From DASQWP01 sp050697555 (GTDB lineage: Bacteria > Actinomycetota > Thermoleophilia > Gaiellales > Gaiellaceae), in NCBI GenBank assembly GCA_050697555.1, contig JBOHAD010000032.1, positions 1 to 25,440 of the forward strand: a stretch of DNA of 25,440 nt, given 5' to 3'. Under the pieces are notes generated by a model, which was given only the letters and a program-made list of their open reading frames with translations, was not told the DNA's origin and made no database searches. Shown here piece by piece: positions 7,085 through 14,701 of this stretch. Position 1 is the first letter of the stretch, and every line of letters begins with the position of its first letter. The translations under genes were made by a program, and so were the position numbers.

Positions 7085-8219
7085 TGCCAATTCGTCGGTT
7101 CTTTTCACGCCCTGGCGGCTTGCTAGTACTCGTGGAGGAGCCGCCGAGCTTGTCGCGACGGCGGATCTCGCCCGTCTTTGTGCCGGTGAGCGCGCGGGGC
7201 GGATGCGGCGGGCGCAAGGCGAGGGCGCGGTGCGGGCGCTCGGCGTTGTAGTGCTCGACGTAGACGCGGAGTACCCGTTCGAGGTGGCGGCGGTTGAGGA
7301 TCAGCAGCCAGTCGAGGCACTCGGCTCGGACGGTGCGCACGAAGCGCTCGGCGACGCCGTTCGCCTTCGGTGCTCGAACCGGGGTGCGCAGGATCCTGAT
7401 CCGTTCGCTGCGGAAGACCTGATCGAAGGGTCCGGCGTACTTGCTGTCGCGGTCGCGAATCAGGAAGCGGATCTGCTGCTCGGCGAAGAAGAGGCCGAGC
7501 TTGCGTGCCTGCTGGGTGACCCAGCTTCCATCCGTTTGCTGGTGCAGCCGGCGAGGTGGACGCGGCGGCTGCCGTGCGCGATGAAGAACAGCACGTAGTA
7601 CCGGCGTAGCAGGACGCTCTCCACGGTGAAGAAGTCGCAGGCGACGATGCTCGCCGCCTGCGCCTGCAGGAACTCGCGCCAGCTCGGGCCCGTCCGCCAC
7701 GGCGCTGGATGCAGTTGAGCTCGTGCGAGCAGCCGCCGGATACTCGTCGGCGATGCCTGCAGGCCCAACTTCGCCAACTCCCCACAGATCCGGCGATGGC
7801 CCCAGGGCGGGTTCTCGCGTGCGAGCCGGACCACGAGCTCCTGGATCTCGGCGGAGAGCCGTGGGCGGCCCGGCCTGCAGTCGTCCTGGCGCCACTTGCG
7901 GCGGACGAGCGCCCGGTGCCAGCGAAGCAGCGTCGGCGGCGTGACCAGCAGCAGAGGTTTCGCTGAACGCGGAAGGTGGCAAGCGGCGGCGGCGAGGAAG
8001 GCGCGGTCAGCAGGCTTGAGTGCCGGCCGGCCGACTTGACGGCGCAGGATGTCCAGCTCGTGGCGCAGGATCATCAGCTCGATGTCCTTCACGTCCGGGC
8101 CGCGGCGGCTCCGGACGAGCAGGCCGAGCAGAGCCCGAACAGCGAGGTAGGCGAAGGAGAAGAACATGGCGTCGATCCTCGCAGGCCCGCCCTGGCAAGG
8201 CGCGACCGGAGTAATGGCA
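7085..8219 (-). mobile_element. Insertion sequence with DDE integrase-core transposase, IS3/IS481-like
   Basis: The ends TGCCA (7085-7089) and TGGCA (8215-8219) are inverted and continue as imperfect repeats (about 11 of 15 positions agree). They give the TG...CA termini usual for IS3-type elements. CCC flanks both sides (7082-7084 and 8220-8222), consistent with a 3-bp target duplication. The 1135-bp length and the single minus-strand transposase filling it fit a simple IS. It is decayed, because the transposase frame is broken. Confidence 0.7.
7123..8167 (-). pseudogene. IS transposase with rve/DDE core, two frameshifts
   Basis: ATG 8167 has GAGGA eight bases upstream. The N-terminal helix-turn-helix part (DVKDIELMILRHELDILRRQ; later LARENPPWGHRRICGELAKL) is followed by the catalytic core: ASIVACDFFTVE carries the first Asp, RFLIRDRDSKYAGPFDQVF the second, and RAPKANGVAERFVRTVRAEC the Glu. 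The frame shifts near 7541 (after VHLAGC) and near 7131, where one missing base turns a LLHEY ending into a longer frame; the stop TAG at 7125-7123 fits the corrected frame. Both breaks could be sequencing errors, but as read the protein is dead. Confidence 0.8.
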
Positions 8220-8496
8220 CCCTTCAGCAAGCAGCAGCGAGCTGCGGGCCAGGAGGCGGCGAAATGATCAAGCCACCAGCGGGTGCCTCGGCACCGACGC
8301 GGGCAAGAATCCACGATCCCGGTCCGAAGATTCGCCGAGCCGGTTGCGCTTTCGTCCACCGTACCCGGTGACTTTCCGCGTCCGCGTACAATCGCCTGGT
8401 ACGGTCTCAGCCTAGTTGCGCTCCGTGCTCGGCGCGAAGGTGAGTTTAGCACTCCTCAGAGCCGCGGCGTCGGAACTCTAAGCAGCGGGAGGTCGG
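8220..8496. other. Intergenic region without a gene
   Basis: About 277 bases between the IS and the PIN gene. No frame with family content is visible. It includes TTAGCACTC (8445-8453), which equals one half of a CIRCE operator, but the second half is absent. No terminator with a T-run was found after the PIN stop. Confidence 0.3.
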
Positions 8497-9192
8497 CTAC
8501 CCGACGGCCAGTTCGAGCAAGGAGCCGTCGACGTCGGTGATGTCGAAGTGCAGGGTGTTGACGTAGCGGCCGACGAAGGTCCTCGGCCAGTAGGCTGGCA
8601 CTTCGTTGCCCGTCCGTGGATCGCGATAGATGGTTGCGTGCTCGTCGAGCGCGATGTGCTTCTTGTCGTCGGAGACGATCGCGAGCGCCCCGCCCTTGAG
8701 GGCCGTCTCGATCACGAAGTCATCCTTCCGATCTCGTCCCTCGGTGTGGGGTGGGACCGTGTCGAGGTCGAAGTCGGGGACGACGAGCCCGGAGATCGCC
8801 TCCAGCTGGCGGCGGTAGTGGCCCGGCATCCGGTCAGACCAGCGGCCCTTGAACATCCGCGGGCCCTGGGTTGCGATCTTCGCCTCGACCTCGTCGAAGA
8901 CGGCACGGGAGCCGATGAGGATCAGGTCGTCGGGAGCCATCGGCGGTAGGCGCTCGGCGAGAGCGGCCTTGCGGTCGTTCGCCCGCTCGACGAGCGCCTC
9001 GACCGGCACGCCACTCACCTCGGCTCCGGTGCGTTCGGCCTGCTCGCGCAGCAGCTCGAGCTCGTCGAGGCCGATGCGCGTGTAGTAGTTCAGGCCGCCG
9101 TAGGCCAGCAGGGTGAGCAGCTTCCGCCGCTGGCCGGCGGGCGAGAGCAACCCCGGCAAGAGCACGGACGTGTCCGACGCGATCGGGCGCAA
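8497..9192 (-). CDS. PIN-domain protein, probable toxin of a VapC-like pair
   Basis: A protein of about 231 residues. ASDTSVLLPGLL at the N-terminus carries the first PIN acidic residue (Asp7), and KDDFVIETALKGGALAIVSD, followed directly by DKKHI, holds the C-terminal acidic cluster and the strand that ends PIN cores. PIN proteins are metal-dependent RNases, often VapC toxins. It is longer than typical VapC (about 130), with a central insertion and a C-terminal tail (RTFVGRYVNTLHFDITDVDG). The start is uncertain: TTG 9192 is the first good candidate, 72 bases after the stop of the HTH gene. The HTH partner just upstream supports a toxin-antitoxin role, but RNase activity is inferred. Confidence 0.65.
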   Translation of the reverse strand: MRPIASDTSVLLPGLLSPAGQRRKLLTLLAYGGLNYYTRIGLDELELLREQAERTGAEVSGVPVEALVERANDRKAALAERLPPMAPDDLILIGSRAVFDEVEAKIATQGPRMFKGRWSDRMPGHYRRQLEAISGLVVPDFDLDTVPPHTEGRDRKDDFVIETALKGGALAIVSDDKKHIALDEHATIYRDPRTGNEVPAYWPRTFVGRYVNTLHFDITDVDGSLLELAVG

Positions 9193-9264
9193 GGCGGCAA
9201 GCGTAGGCGCGACACCAGAGGGCGGTCTGGAACTCGGCCAAGAGCCGCGGTCGCCTGGGCGGCG

Positions 9265-9564
9265 TCAGGTCTCGTCTTCTTCGAGCGCGGCGAGAACCTG
9301 CTCGTCGGTGATGCCCGCCTCGAGCGCCGCCTGGTCGAGCGCCCGCAGCTCCGCCGCCAAGTCGTAGTTGCCGCCCAGCGACCTCAGGAATGCAGCGAGC
9401 GGAATGCGGTACTCCTGGCGCTTGCCGACCTGCGGCAGGCGCAGGTAGGGGATGGCATCGTTCTCGATCCACTTCACGATCGTCCGCTGGGAGACATGCA
9501 GGAGCTCCGCGGCCTCCTTGGTCGTAAGAAGCCGCGGGCGAAGGCGAGGAAGGGTCGTCTCCAT
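9265..9564 (-). CDS. Excisionase-type HTH protein, probable antitoxin of the PIN gene
   Basis: A 99-residue protein. LTTKEAAELLHVSQRTIVKW, followed by IENDAIPYLRL and later YRIPLAAFLRSL, is the winged-helix excisionase/MerR-like DNA-binding fold used by many small regulators. The acidic C-terminal tail (GITDEQVLAALEEDET) could bind and block the toxin. ATG 9564 has GAGGAG eight bases upstream, and a promoter lies at 9619-9647. Its position directly before the PIN gene gives the antitoxin-first order of type II modules. An alternative is an excisionase of the integrated element whose traces lie at 9973 and 11961. Confidence 0.65.
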   Translation of the reverse strand: METTLPRLRPRLLTTKEAAELLHVSQRTIVKWIENDAIPYLRLPQVGKRQEYRIPLAAFLRSLGGNYDLAAELRALDQAALEAGITDEQVLAALEEDET

Positions 9565-9618
9565 CGTTGTCGCTCCTCGTGGTCTGCATCAGACTAGCGC
9601 ATCGTGCGGATGTCTCGC

Positions 9619-9647
9619 ATTATTCTCTTTCTTCCGATCTAACGCAA
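9619..9647 (-). promoter_or_regulatory. Promoter of the HTH-PIN pair
   Basis: On the minus strand TTGCGT (9647-9642) and AATAAT (9624-9619) are separated by exactly 17 bases. The -10 box matches the consensus at five of six positions. It lies about 55 bases upstream of ATG 9564. Confidence 0.55.
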
Positions 9648-9724
9648 TAGTCCGTACACCAGTTCCGCTCGTTGCGGTTTCCCTCCGGCGCCGGCGCGGG
9701 CGCCAAATCCGTTCGGCGAGGTTG

Positions 9725-9782
9725 GCGACGTGCGCCGCCCGGTCCACAAGCCCGGGGCCTTCCGCTAGGTGGCGCACGTCGC
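9725..9782. repeat. 12-bp perfect inverted repeat with 34-bp spacer
   Basis: GCGACGTGCGCC (9725-9736) is repeated in inverse as GGCGCACGTCGC (9771-9782). It lies about 80-160 bases upstream of the -35 box of the HTH-PIN pair, in a stretch with no gene. It could be an operator, a recombinase arm site or a transcribed hairpin. Confidence 0.45.
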
Positions 9783-9832
9783 AGCTCCGCTCATTGTCAA
9801 TTCGGACAACCCGGTGCATCGACCACGGTGCG

Positions 9833-9847
9833 CCACTCGTGCGCCAG
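9833..9847 (+). repeat. Direct repeat copy 1, left of the tRNA fragment
   Basis: CCACTCGTGCGCCAG occurs here and again at 10063-10077, on either side of the tRNA-Ser fragment, 230 bases apart. Possible integrase arm-type sites or att debris. Confidence 0.4.
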
Positions 9848-9972
9848 CGCGGCACGAACCCTGTGACCTTGCCTGGACGCCGGTGGGCGTCAGTGGACGG
9901 AACGAACGGTCAAGGAAACCGTGGCACCTGACCTCAGCGGAGCGCCTTCGGGCGACGCCCCGCTTGGTTGAG

Positions 9973-10033
9973 CGGAGGGGGAGGGATTCGAACCCTCGAG
10001 AGGCCAGTGACCTCTAACGGCTTTCGAGACCGT
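9973..10033 (-). pseudogene. 3' fragment of tRNA-Ser(CGA), probable attachment-site scar
   Basis: On the minus strand the sequence gives an anticodon arm (ACGGT, loop CTCGAAA with anticodon CGA at 10026-10024, GCCGT), a long serine-type variable arm with AGAGG/CCTCT pairing, a T arm (GAGGG, TTCGAAT, CCCTC), the 3' acceptor strand CCCCTCC and discriminator G at 9973. The 5' acceptor strand and D arm are absent: upstream of 10033 the sequence is unrelated. No CCA is encoded. Elements that integrate with tyrosine recombinases duplicate exactly such a 3' part, and a recombinase remnant lies at 11961. It cannot make a tRNA. Confidence 0.75.
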
Positions 10034-10062
10034 CAAGAAACTGTCTATTTGCAGGGACGTTT

Positions 10063-10077
10063 CCACTCGTGCGCCAG
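10063..10077 (+). repeat. Direct repeat copy 2, right of the tRNA fragment
   Basis: Second copy of the 15-bp repeat found at 9833-9847. Confidence 0.4.
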
Positions 10078-10203
10078 TACGTTCGCCAGCCAGCCAGCAC
10101 TCCTGCGCAGTGCGCCGGTGTCCGGCGTGGTCAACGACAGGTTGCGCGGAAACAGCAGGGGAGCGACCGCCCGCCGTCGACCCGCTTGTGGTCAGAATCG
10201 CGC

Positions 10204-10310
10204 ATGTTCGTCGTCTCGCGCCGCTGGGCGCTCGTCGCGCTGTTCCTCGCTCCGCTCGCGCTTCGCCCACAGATGATCGGGATCGCGACCAGCGAGCTGA
10301 GCGGTGCTCA
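10204..10310 (+). pseudogene. N-terminal stub of an MFS transporter (CynX/NimT-like)
   Basis: ATG 10204 opens MFVVSRRWALVALFLAPLAL, then RPQMIGIATSEL. This resembles the first membrane helix and following LRPxxxxIGP segment of CynX/NimT-type major facilitator proteins. Family similarity stops about 30 residues in, and the frame runs on through unrelated sequence up to the MBL gene. It lies 170 bases from the tRNA fragment and may have been cut by the same rearrangement. The assignment rests on one short segment. Confidence 0.35.
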
Positions 10311-10387
10311 CTTGCATTCGCGGGGCCAGCCTGGTCGAATCGGGCGACCGGTGGATCCACATGGCTTGAGGAGAACAGAGAGCCACG

Positions 10388-11011
10388 ATGAAACGCCTTC
10401 TGCTCCCTGACTTCTACTCCTGGTCGGTCTTCAGCGAGGCTCGGCAGATCGACTTCAATGGCCACGTCTGGGTGCGCGAGGGCGGCAACGTCGTCATCGA
10501 TCCGGTCGCGATCAGCGACGCCGATTTCGCCCAGCTCAAGGAGCTGGGCGGGGCCTCGCTCATCGTCGTCACGAACCGGGATCACGCGCGCATGACGGAG
10601 TTCTTCAAGGAGCAGACCGGTGCGGAGGTGGCCGCGCACGAGGAGGATGCGGGCTCCTTCCCCTTCCCGGTCGACCGCACCGTCGTCGAGGAGGAGGAGG
10701 TCGTGCCGGGCATGGAGGTCGTCCACCTCCGCTACGGCAAGAGCCCTGGCGAGATCGCCCTCGTCTGGCCGGAGCTTCGCGCCGCCTTCATCAGCGACCT
10801 CGTCTGGGGCGGGCCCTCGGGTATCTTCAACTTCCTCCCCGACGAAAAGCTGGCGGACCCGCCCAGGGCCGCGCTCGAGCTGCGCAGGCTCCTCGCCTAC
10901 CCGGAGGTCACCACGATCCTCGTGGGCGACGGGCACTCGATCTTCGGCAACGCCAGGGAGCGGCTGCTCGAGTGCCTGGTCGCGCGCGAGGACATCTGGC
11001 TCATCTCCTAG
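10388..11011 (+). CDS. MBL-fold hydrolase-like protein with degenerate metal motif
   Basis: A 207-residue protein of metallo-beta-lactamase fold. After an N-terminal sheet (GHVWVREGGNVVIDPVAISD) comes VVTNRDHARMTEFF, which stands where active members have HxHxDH; only the last Asp-His pair remains. ELRAAFISDLVWGGPSG and TTILVGDGHSIFGNARERL occupy the positions of the later metal-binding strands. The family with TNRDH is common in actinobacteria, and its substrate is not known. It may bind one metal or none. A GAGAG five bases before ATG 10388 supports the start. The 3' end overlaps the convergent BtuF-like gene by 11 bases. Confidence 0.75.
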   Translation: MKRLLLPDFYSWSVFSEARQIDFNGHVWVREGGNVVIDPVAISDADFAQLKELGGASLIVVTNRDHARMTEFFKEQTGAEVAAHEEDAGSFPFPVDRTVVEEEEVVPGMEVVHLRYGKSPGEIALVWPELRAAFISDLVWGGPSGIFNFLPDEKLADPPRAALELRRLLAYPEVTTILVGDGHSIFGNARERLLECLVAREDIWLIS

Positions 11012-11880
11012 CGGGCGCGAGCTCGATCCAGGGCAAGCCAGGATCGGCTACAGCCTCCGGGTGGAGGAGGAAGGCGAGTTGGGAAATTCCGTCGGCGACG
11101 CGTGGGGCCGGCCGTGAGAAGTGGGCGTTGGCATCCACGGCGACCGCCCGACAGGGAAGCGGAGGCAAATCGGTTGCCTCGCGCGCGGTCCGCTCGGCGT
11201 CGAAGCCGCAGGGAGCGAGCACGACGAGCTCCGGTGACCGTCCCCGCACGGCGGCCCAGGTCGTCGGGAAGGACGCCCCGCCCGCTCGACCCAAGACGTC
11301 CTCGCCGCCCGCGAGCGCGACCATTTTCCGGCACCCAGTGCCCGGCGGCGAAGGGCGGATCGAACCATTCGGCGGTAAATACGCGGCACCGCTCGAGCCC
11401 GGCGACGAGCTCCCGCACCCGGCCGATCTTCTCCTCCATCTGCGCCACGACTGCGGCTCCGCGATCCGGTACACCGACCCGCTCCGCGAGCGCGAGGACG
11501 CTCTTCTCGATCTCGGCGATTGTCCGCGGGTCGAGCGAGACGACCTCAGCATCGACCGAGCAAAGCCGAGTCAGCTCGCCGCTCGAGACGGCACAGACGG
11601 CGCAGAGGTCCTGGGTGACGATCAGGTCAGGATCGAGCGCCGCGATCAGCTCCTCGTCGATGGCGTAGAGCGAGATCCCGTCCGCAATCGCTTCGCGGAC
11701 CGCGCGGTCGATCTCGATGCTCCCCATCGTGCTCGGGTCGATCCGGGCGGCCGTGACGACGGGCAGAGCGCACACCTCAGGCGGCCAGTCGCACTCGGCC
11801 GAGACGCCGACGAGGCGGTCGGCGAGGCCGAGACCGCCGACGATCTCGGTCGCGCTCGGGAGGAGCGAGCAGATCCGCAT
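11001..11880 (-). CDS. BtuF-like helical-backbone metal receptor (cobalamin-binding protein), one frameshift
   Basis: MRICSLLPSATEIVGGLGLA, followed by DRLVGVSAECDWP, is the usual start of the signal-peptide-less BtuF-like proteins; LIAALDPDLIVTQDLCAVCA is the conserved core. These proteins resemble corrinoid or metal-chelate binding components, but without a signal peptide the site of action is unclear, and no permease or ATPase is adjacent. The frame breaks at four T on the plus strand (11324-11327): with three, GHWVPEMVALAGGEDVLG reads through and continues to ELAPARR and the TGA at 11003-11001. This is probably a homopolymer error. The start at 11880 is set by homology; an AAGG lies just before it. 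Confidence 0.8.
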
Positions 11881-11960
11881 CCTTGTGCTTAGCGTACTGA
11901 CGGGGCACCTGAGAAGGCCCAGAAGGTGGCCCCGCGGAGCCGAAGAGCGACGAGAAGGCG

Positions 11961-12607
11961 TCACCTCCTTTGCAGCTTCGCCAGCGAAGCAGCTGACGCG
12001 CCGATGGCCGCGAAGCCGTGTGCGAGCGCGGCGAGATCAGGCTCGAGCCTCGCCGCCGAACCGTTGAAGAGCACCCGCGCCGCATCGATGTACCGCTCGG
12101 TGATCGAGCGCTGCGAGTGGCCCGCTTCAGCTGAGCCTAGGCCCAGCGGGTTGTCGGCGGCGGCCCTCGAACGTCGGCAGACGTGTGCCGGAGGTCGTGG
12201 AAGACGCGGAAGGGCCCTCTCGATCCCCGCCTCGGGGAGCGCGGGGCGGAGGTAGGCACGCGAGCGCCTGCTCGGGTCGACGGGCGTTCCGCGCCGCGCG
12301 GGTGCCAGAAGACGAGGTTGCGGTCGCCTCGGTACACGCTCTCGCGCCAGTGCTCGCGGAGGAGGGCGAGGGTGCGCGGCCCGATCTCAATCGTCCGCCG
12401 CGACGTGCGGCTCCTGGGAGTCGTGAGCTCGCGGCGGACGAATGCCTCCCGCACCTGCACGAGCCCCTCGAGGAGACGCGCGGCCCCGCCACGCAGCGCG
12501 AAGAGCTCACCGCGGTGGAGGGCCGTGCCGAGCCCGCCGAAGGTGACGGTCCGCGCGGGACGCCACCACGCCCGCTGTTCCTCGGCCGCCGCGGCAGCGG
12601 ACTTCAT
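11961..12607 (-). pseudogene. Tyrosine recombinase (integrase) catalytic domain, 5'-truncated and frameshifted
   Basis: Pieces in different frames follow the order of a phage-type integrase. LHRGELFALR has the first catalytic Arg. FVRRELTTPRSRTSRRTIEI and RTLALLREHWRESVYRGDRN are typical linker segments. FHDLRHTSA has the HxxRH box. AGHSQRSITERYIDAARVLF holds the nucleophile Tyr. It ends at TGA 11963-11961. The N-terminal arm-binding and core-binding domains are missing, homology starting just past the hairpin at 12609-12627. All catalytic residues are still readable, so decay is recent or partly due to sequence errors. The tRNA-Ser fragment at 9973 is its likely former target. Confidence 0.75.
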
Positions 12608-12608
12608 G

Positions 12609-12627
12609 CGCCGGGCGATGCCCGGCG
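12609..12627 (-). terminator. Strong hairpin after the OsmC gene
   Basis: CGCCGGGC and GCCCGGCG form a perfect 8-bp stem with a three-base loop, 25 bases after the OsmC stop. No T-run follows, as is common in GC-rich actinobacteria. It also marks the edge of the integrase remnant. Confidence 0.4.
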
Positions 12628-12651
12628 AGAGGTGGCCGCGGCGAGGGAGGC

Positions 12652-13176
12652 CTACACCTTCACGAGCCGTGGCTCGAGTTCGACGGGGCGCTCGAGGGTG
12701 TTGCCGACCGGCGAGGTGCTGACGACAGCCTTGTGCAGCTCCTCGAGCTGCTCCGGGTCGGCGTCGCTGTCGATGTAGGTCGTCACCTCGAGCTTGTTGT
12801 AGCCGGCGTGGCCCTCGGCGAGCCCAAGGAAGACGCGCAGGTCGACGTTGCCCTTCACCTCGACCTCGAGGGAGCGCAGATCGATCCCGCGCGCGGCCGC
12901 CTGGGCCGCGTAGCCGACGGTGAGGCAGCTCCCGAGCGCGGCGAGGACATGCTCGACCGGGTTCGGGGCGGCGTCGGTGCCGGCAAGCCAGTCCGGCTCG
13001 TCGGTGCCGATGGGCGCGTGCTGGCGGGCGTAGGTCGCGGTGCGGAAGCCGCCCATCCACTGCGTTCGCGCGGCCCAGAAGGACTGCGCGGCCCCGGGGT
13101 CGGCCTTGTACTGCTCAACGAGGCTTGCGATCTTCGCGAGGTCGACGTCGGTGGCCTGGGTCGTGGGTGTGCTCAT
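12652..13176 (-). CDS. OsmC-family protein with a single cysteine
   Basis: A 174-residue OsmC/Ohr-fold protein. NPVEHVLAALGSCLTVGYAA is the conserved central helix with the first redox cysteine (Cys84). Classical OsmC/Ohr hydroperoxidases have a second cysteine in a CPV motif; here the matching place reads STSPVGNTLERPV, so Ser155 replaces it. Members of this kind cannot form the usual disulfide and may act otherwise. AAAGGAGAG before ATG 13176 is a strong ribosome binding site. It lies 24 bases after the diiron protein gene on the same strand, so both are likely one operon. Confidence 0.85.
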   Translation of the reverse strand: MSTPTTQATDVDLAKIASLVEQYKADPGAAQSFWAARTQWMGGFRTATYARQHAPIGTDEPDWLAGTDAAPNPVEHVLAALGSCLTVGYAAQAAARGIDLRSLEVEVKGNVDLRVFLGLAEGHAGYNKLEVTTYIDSDADPEQLEELHKAVVSTSPVGNTLERPVELEPRLVKV

Positions 13177-13199
13177 GCCTCTCTCCTTTCTTTTGGCTC

Positions 13200-14225
13200 C
13201 TACATGAATGACTTGACCGCGGTTCCGTGCAGGCGCGAGAGGTGCTCGGCCTGCTCCTCCGAGAAGCCCATCCGGCGCAGGCGGTTGACACGCGTCACGT
13301 GCAGGCGGTCCTGTAGGCCGGCGAGGCGCGCGCGGCCACGCTCGAGCTGCTCAGGCGACGAGCCGCCGCCAGCGAGCACGGCGAGTGCTTCTTGCAGCGC
13401 CGGATCCGCCCCCGCGCTCGCGCGAACGAAGCTCGCGCGCGCCTCGGCAGCGGCGATCATTCGGTTCGCCGCCTCCGGATCGGAGGCGATCTGCTGTGCG
13501 CCCCGCGCCACGCCGTAGGCGACGTGCCTCGACTCGTCCAAGCGGGCCCAGCGCAGCATCTCTGCCGTGACCGGATCGGGCGCCAGCTCCTCGAGCACCT
13601 TGAAGAGGTCGAGGAAGGAACCCTCGCCGAGCACGTGCATGAGGAAGGAGGCGCTCGTGTAGTCCTCCTGGGCGAGGAGACTCTTGAGGCTCCACTGCGT
13701 CGCAGCGCTTACCGTCTGCAGCCCGCCGCCTCGCGCCAGCGCCCGCCTCGTGAACACCTCGATGTGGCGGGCCTCGTCGACGACCTGGGTTGCCAGGAAG
13801 AGGGCGACCTCCGTGTACGTCGGGTCGATGCGCGGGATGAACTTGGCCGGGAGGTGGAGAGCGACGTACTCCGCCTGGACGAGGAAGCTCATCACCTGGC
13901 AGACCGCTCGCTCGAGCTCGTCGTCGAGAGCCGGAATCGCGTCCCAGGCGAGGTCCTCGCTCGCATTCCATTGCTGGCGCTTCGCCTGCTCGTAGAGGTC
14001 GAAGACGTTCTCGGCCCAGACCTCGTCCTTGCGGCGAAGCTCGAACCCGAACGGCGGCATCGCGCCGTCGAGCGGCGCCCCGCGCGGGGCGAGAGCCTGC
14101 TCGGGAGGCGCCTGCGCAGGAACGTCGGCAGGGCCGCCGAGCAGAAGGATTCTCTCGCGCCCCTGCCTGTTGGCCCGCGTCCGCGGCTCTTGCTCGGCGG
14201 CTACGAGCTTCCCACTCGCGGCCAT
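13200..14225 (-). CDS. Ferritin-like (R2-like) diiron protein
   Basis: A 341-residue helical protein with a complete dimetal ligand set: Glu119 (VQAEYVALHLP), Glu151/His154 (VVDEARHIEVF), Glu201 (VLGEGSFLDLF) and Glu231/His234 (RLDESRHVAYG). This E, ExxH, E, ExxH order is that of ribonucleotide reductase R2 and related oxidases. WNASEDLAWD before the first helix is also seen in R2-like ferritin-superfamily proteins. It is not a reductase subunit by length or partner; an oxidase or oxygenase is more likely, substrate unknown. The first 55 residues are Ala/Pro/Gln-rich and may not be translated; ATG 14060 (MPPFGFELRR) is an alternative start. Confidence 0.8.
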   Translation of the reverse strand: MAASGKLVAAEQEPRTRANRQGRERILLLGGPADVPAQAPPEQALAPRGAPLDGAMPPFGFELRRKDEVWAENVFDLYEQAKRQQWNASEDLAWDAIPALDDELERAVCQVMSFLVQAEYVALHLPAKFIPRIDPTYTEVALFLATQVVDEARHIEVFTRRALARGGGLQTVSAATQWSLKSLLAQEDYTSASFLMHVLGEGSFLDLFKVLEELAPDPVTAEMLRWARLDESRHVAYGVARGAQQIASDPEAANRMIAAAEARASFVRASAGADPALQEALAVLAGGGSSPEQLERGRARLAGLQDRLHVTRVNRLRRMGFSEEQAEHLSRLHGTAVKSFM

Positions 14226-14399
14226 CGCCGCCCAATACTACAGAAAGTAAAGCGATGGTGAGAAATAAGGGTGATGCCAGGATGCCGCCGGCCCCTGCGG
14301 GCCGTTTCCGCCATGAAGGAAGGCGGCAGTGGCCCCCGAGCTTCCGGACTCTCCCTCGCTCTCAGGTCGGCAGAGCGTCACCTCCCGCTGTTCCCATCT

Positions 14400-14640
14400 G
14401 GGTTTGCGCTTTACGAGCCCGGCGGGACGGCCACGCCTGGAATGCGATCCCCGCGTTTCTCCCGAGGTCGATCGTCGAGCGGATGATGGCGGTGTCGTCT
14501 GGAGCTGTCGCCCGCTTCCGCACGAACGATCCCTCGATCTTCAGCTTGTCGAGGGGGAGGCGCTCGAGGTAGGAGAGCGAGAAGTAGCCGGTGCCGAAGT
14601 CGTCGAGCGCGAGCCGCACCCCGAGCGTCCTCAGCTCCGC
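14400..14640 (-). pseudogene. Remnant of an EAL-domain (cyclic-di-GMP phosphodiesterase) gene
   Basis: LRTLGVRLALDDFGTGYFSL, SYLERLPLDKLKIEGSFV and DDTAIIRSTIDLGRNAGI match the central part of EAL domains (DDFGTGYSSL motif and the following lysine strand). The EAL motif itself and the rest on both sides are missing or out of frame. It is a fragment between the diiron gene and the PCYCGC-family gene and should have no enzyme activity. Confidence 0.65.
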
Positions 14641-14701
14641 GCCTCCAGCGCGTCGCCTCGGGATCGTCCAGGGGGCGGCGGCTGCGCGAAGTGCGGACTC
14701 C

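Noticed and set aside
8445..8453. TTAGCACTC, equal to half of a CIRCE heat-shock operator
   Set aside because: The inverse half GAGTGCTAA is missing at the required nine-base spacing, and no chaperone gene follows.
9973..10033. Complete tRNA gene
   Set aside because: The D arm and 5' acceptor strand are absent on the upstream side; only the 3' part folds. The anticodon CGA also excludes tRNA-Sec.
14289..14304. GC hairpin followed by TTT as a terminator on the plus strand
   Set aside because: No plus-strand gene ends nearby, the stem is only 6 bp and the T-run has three bases.
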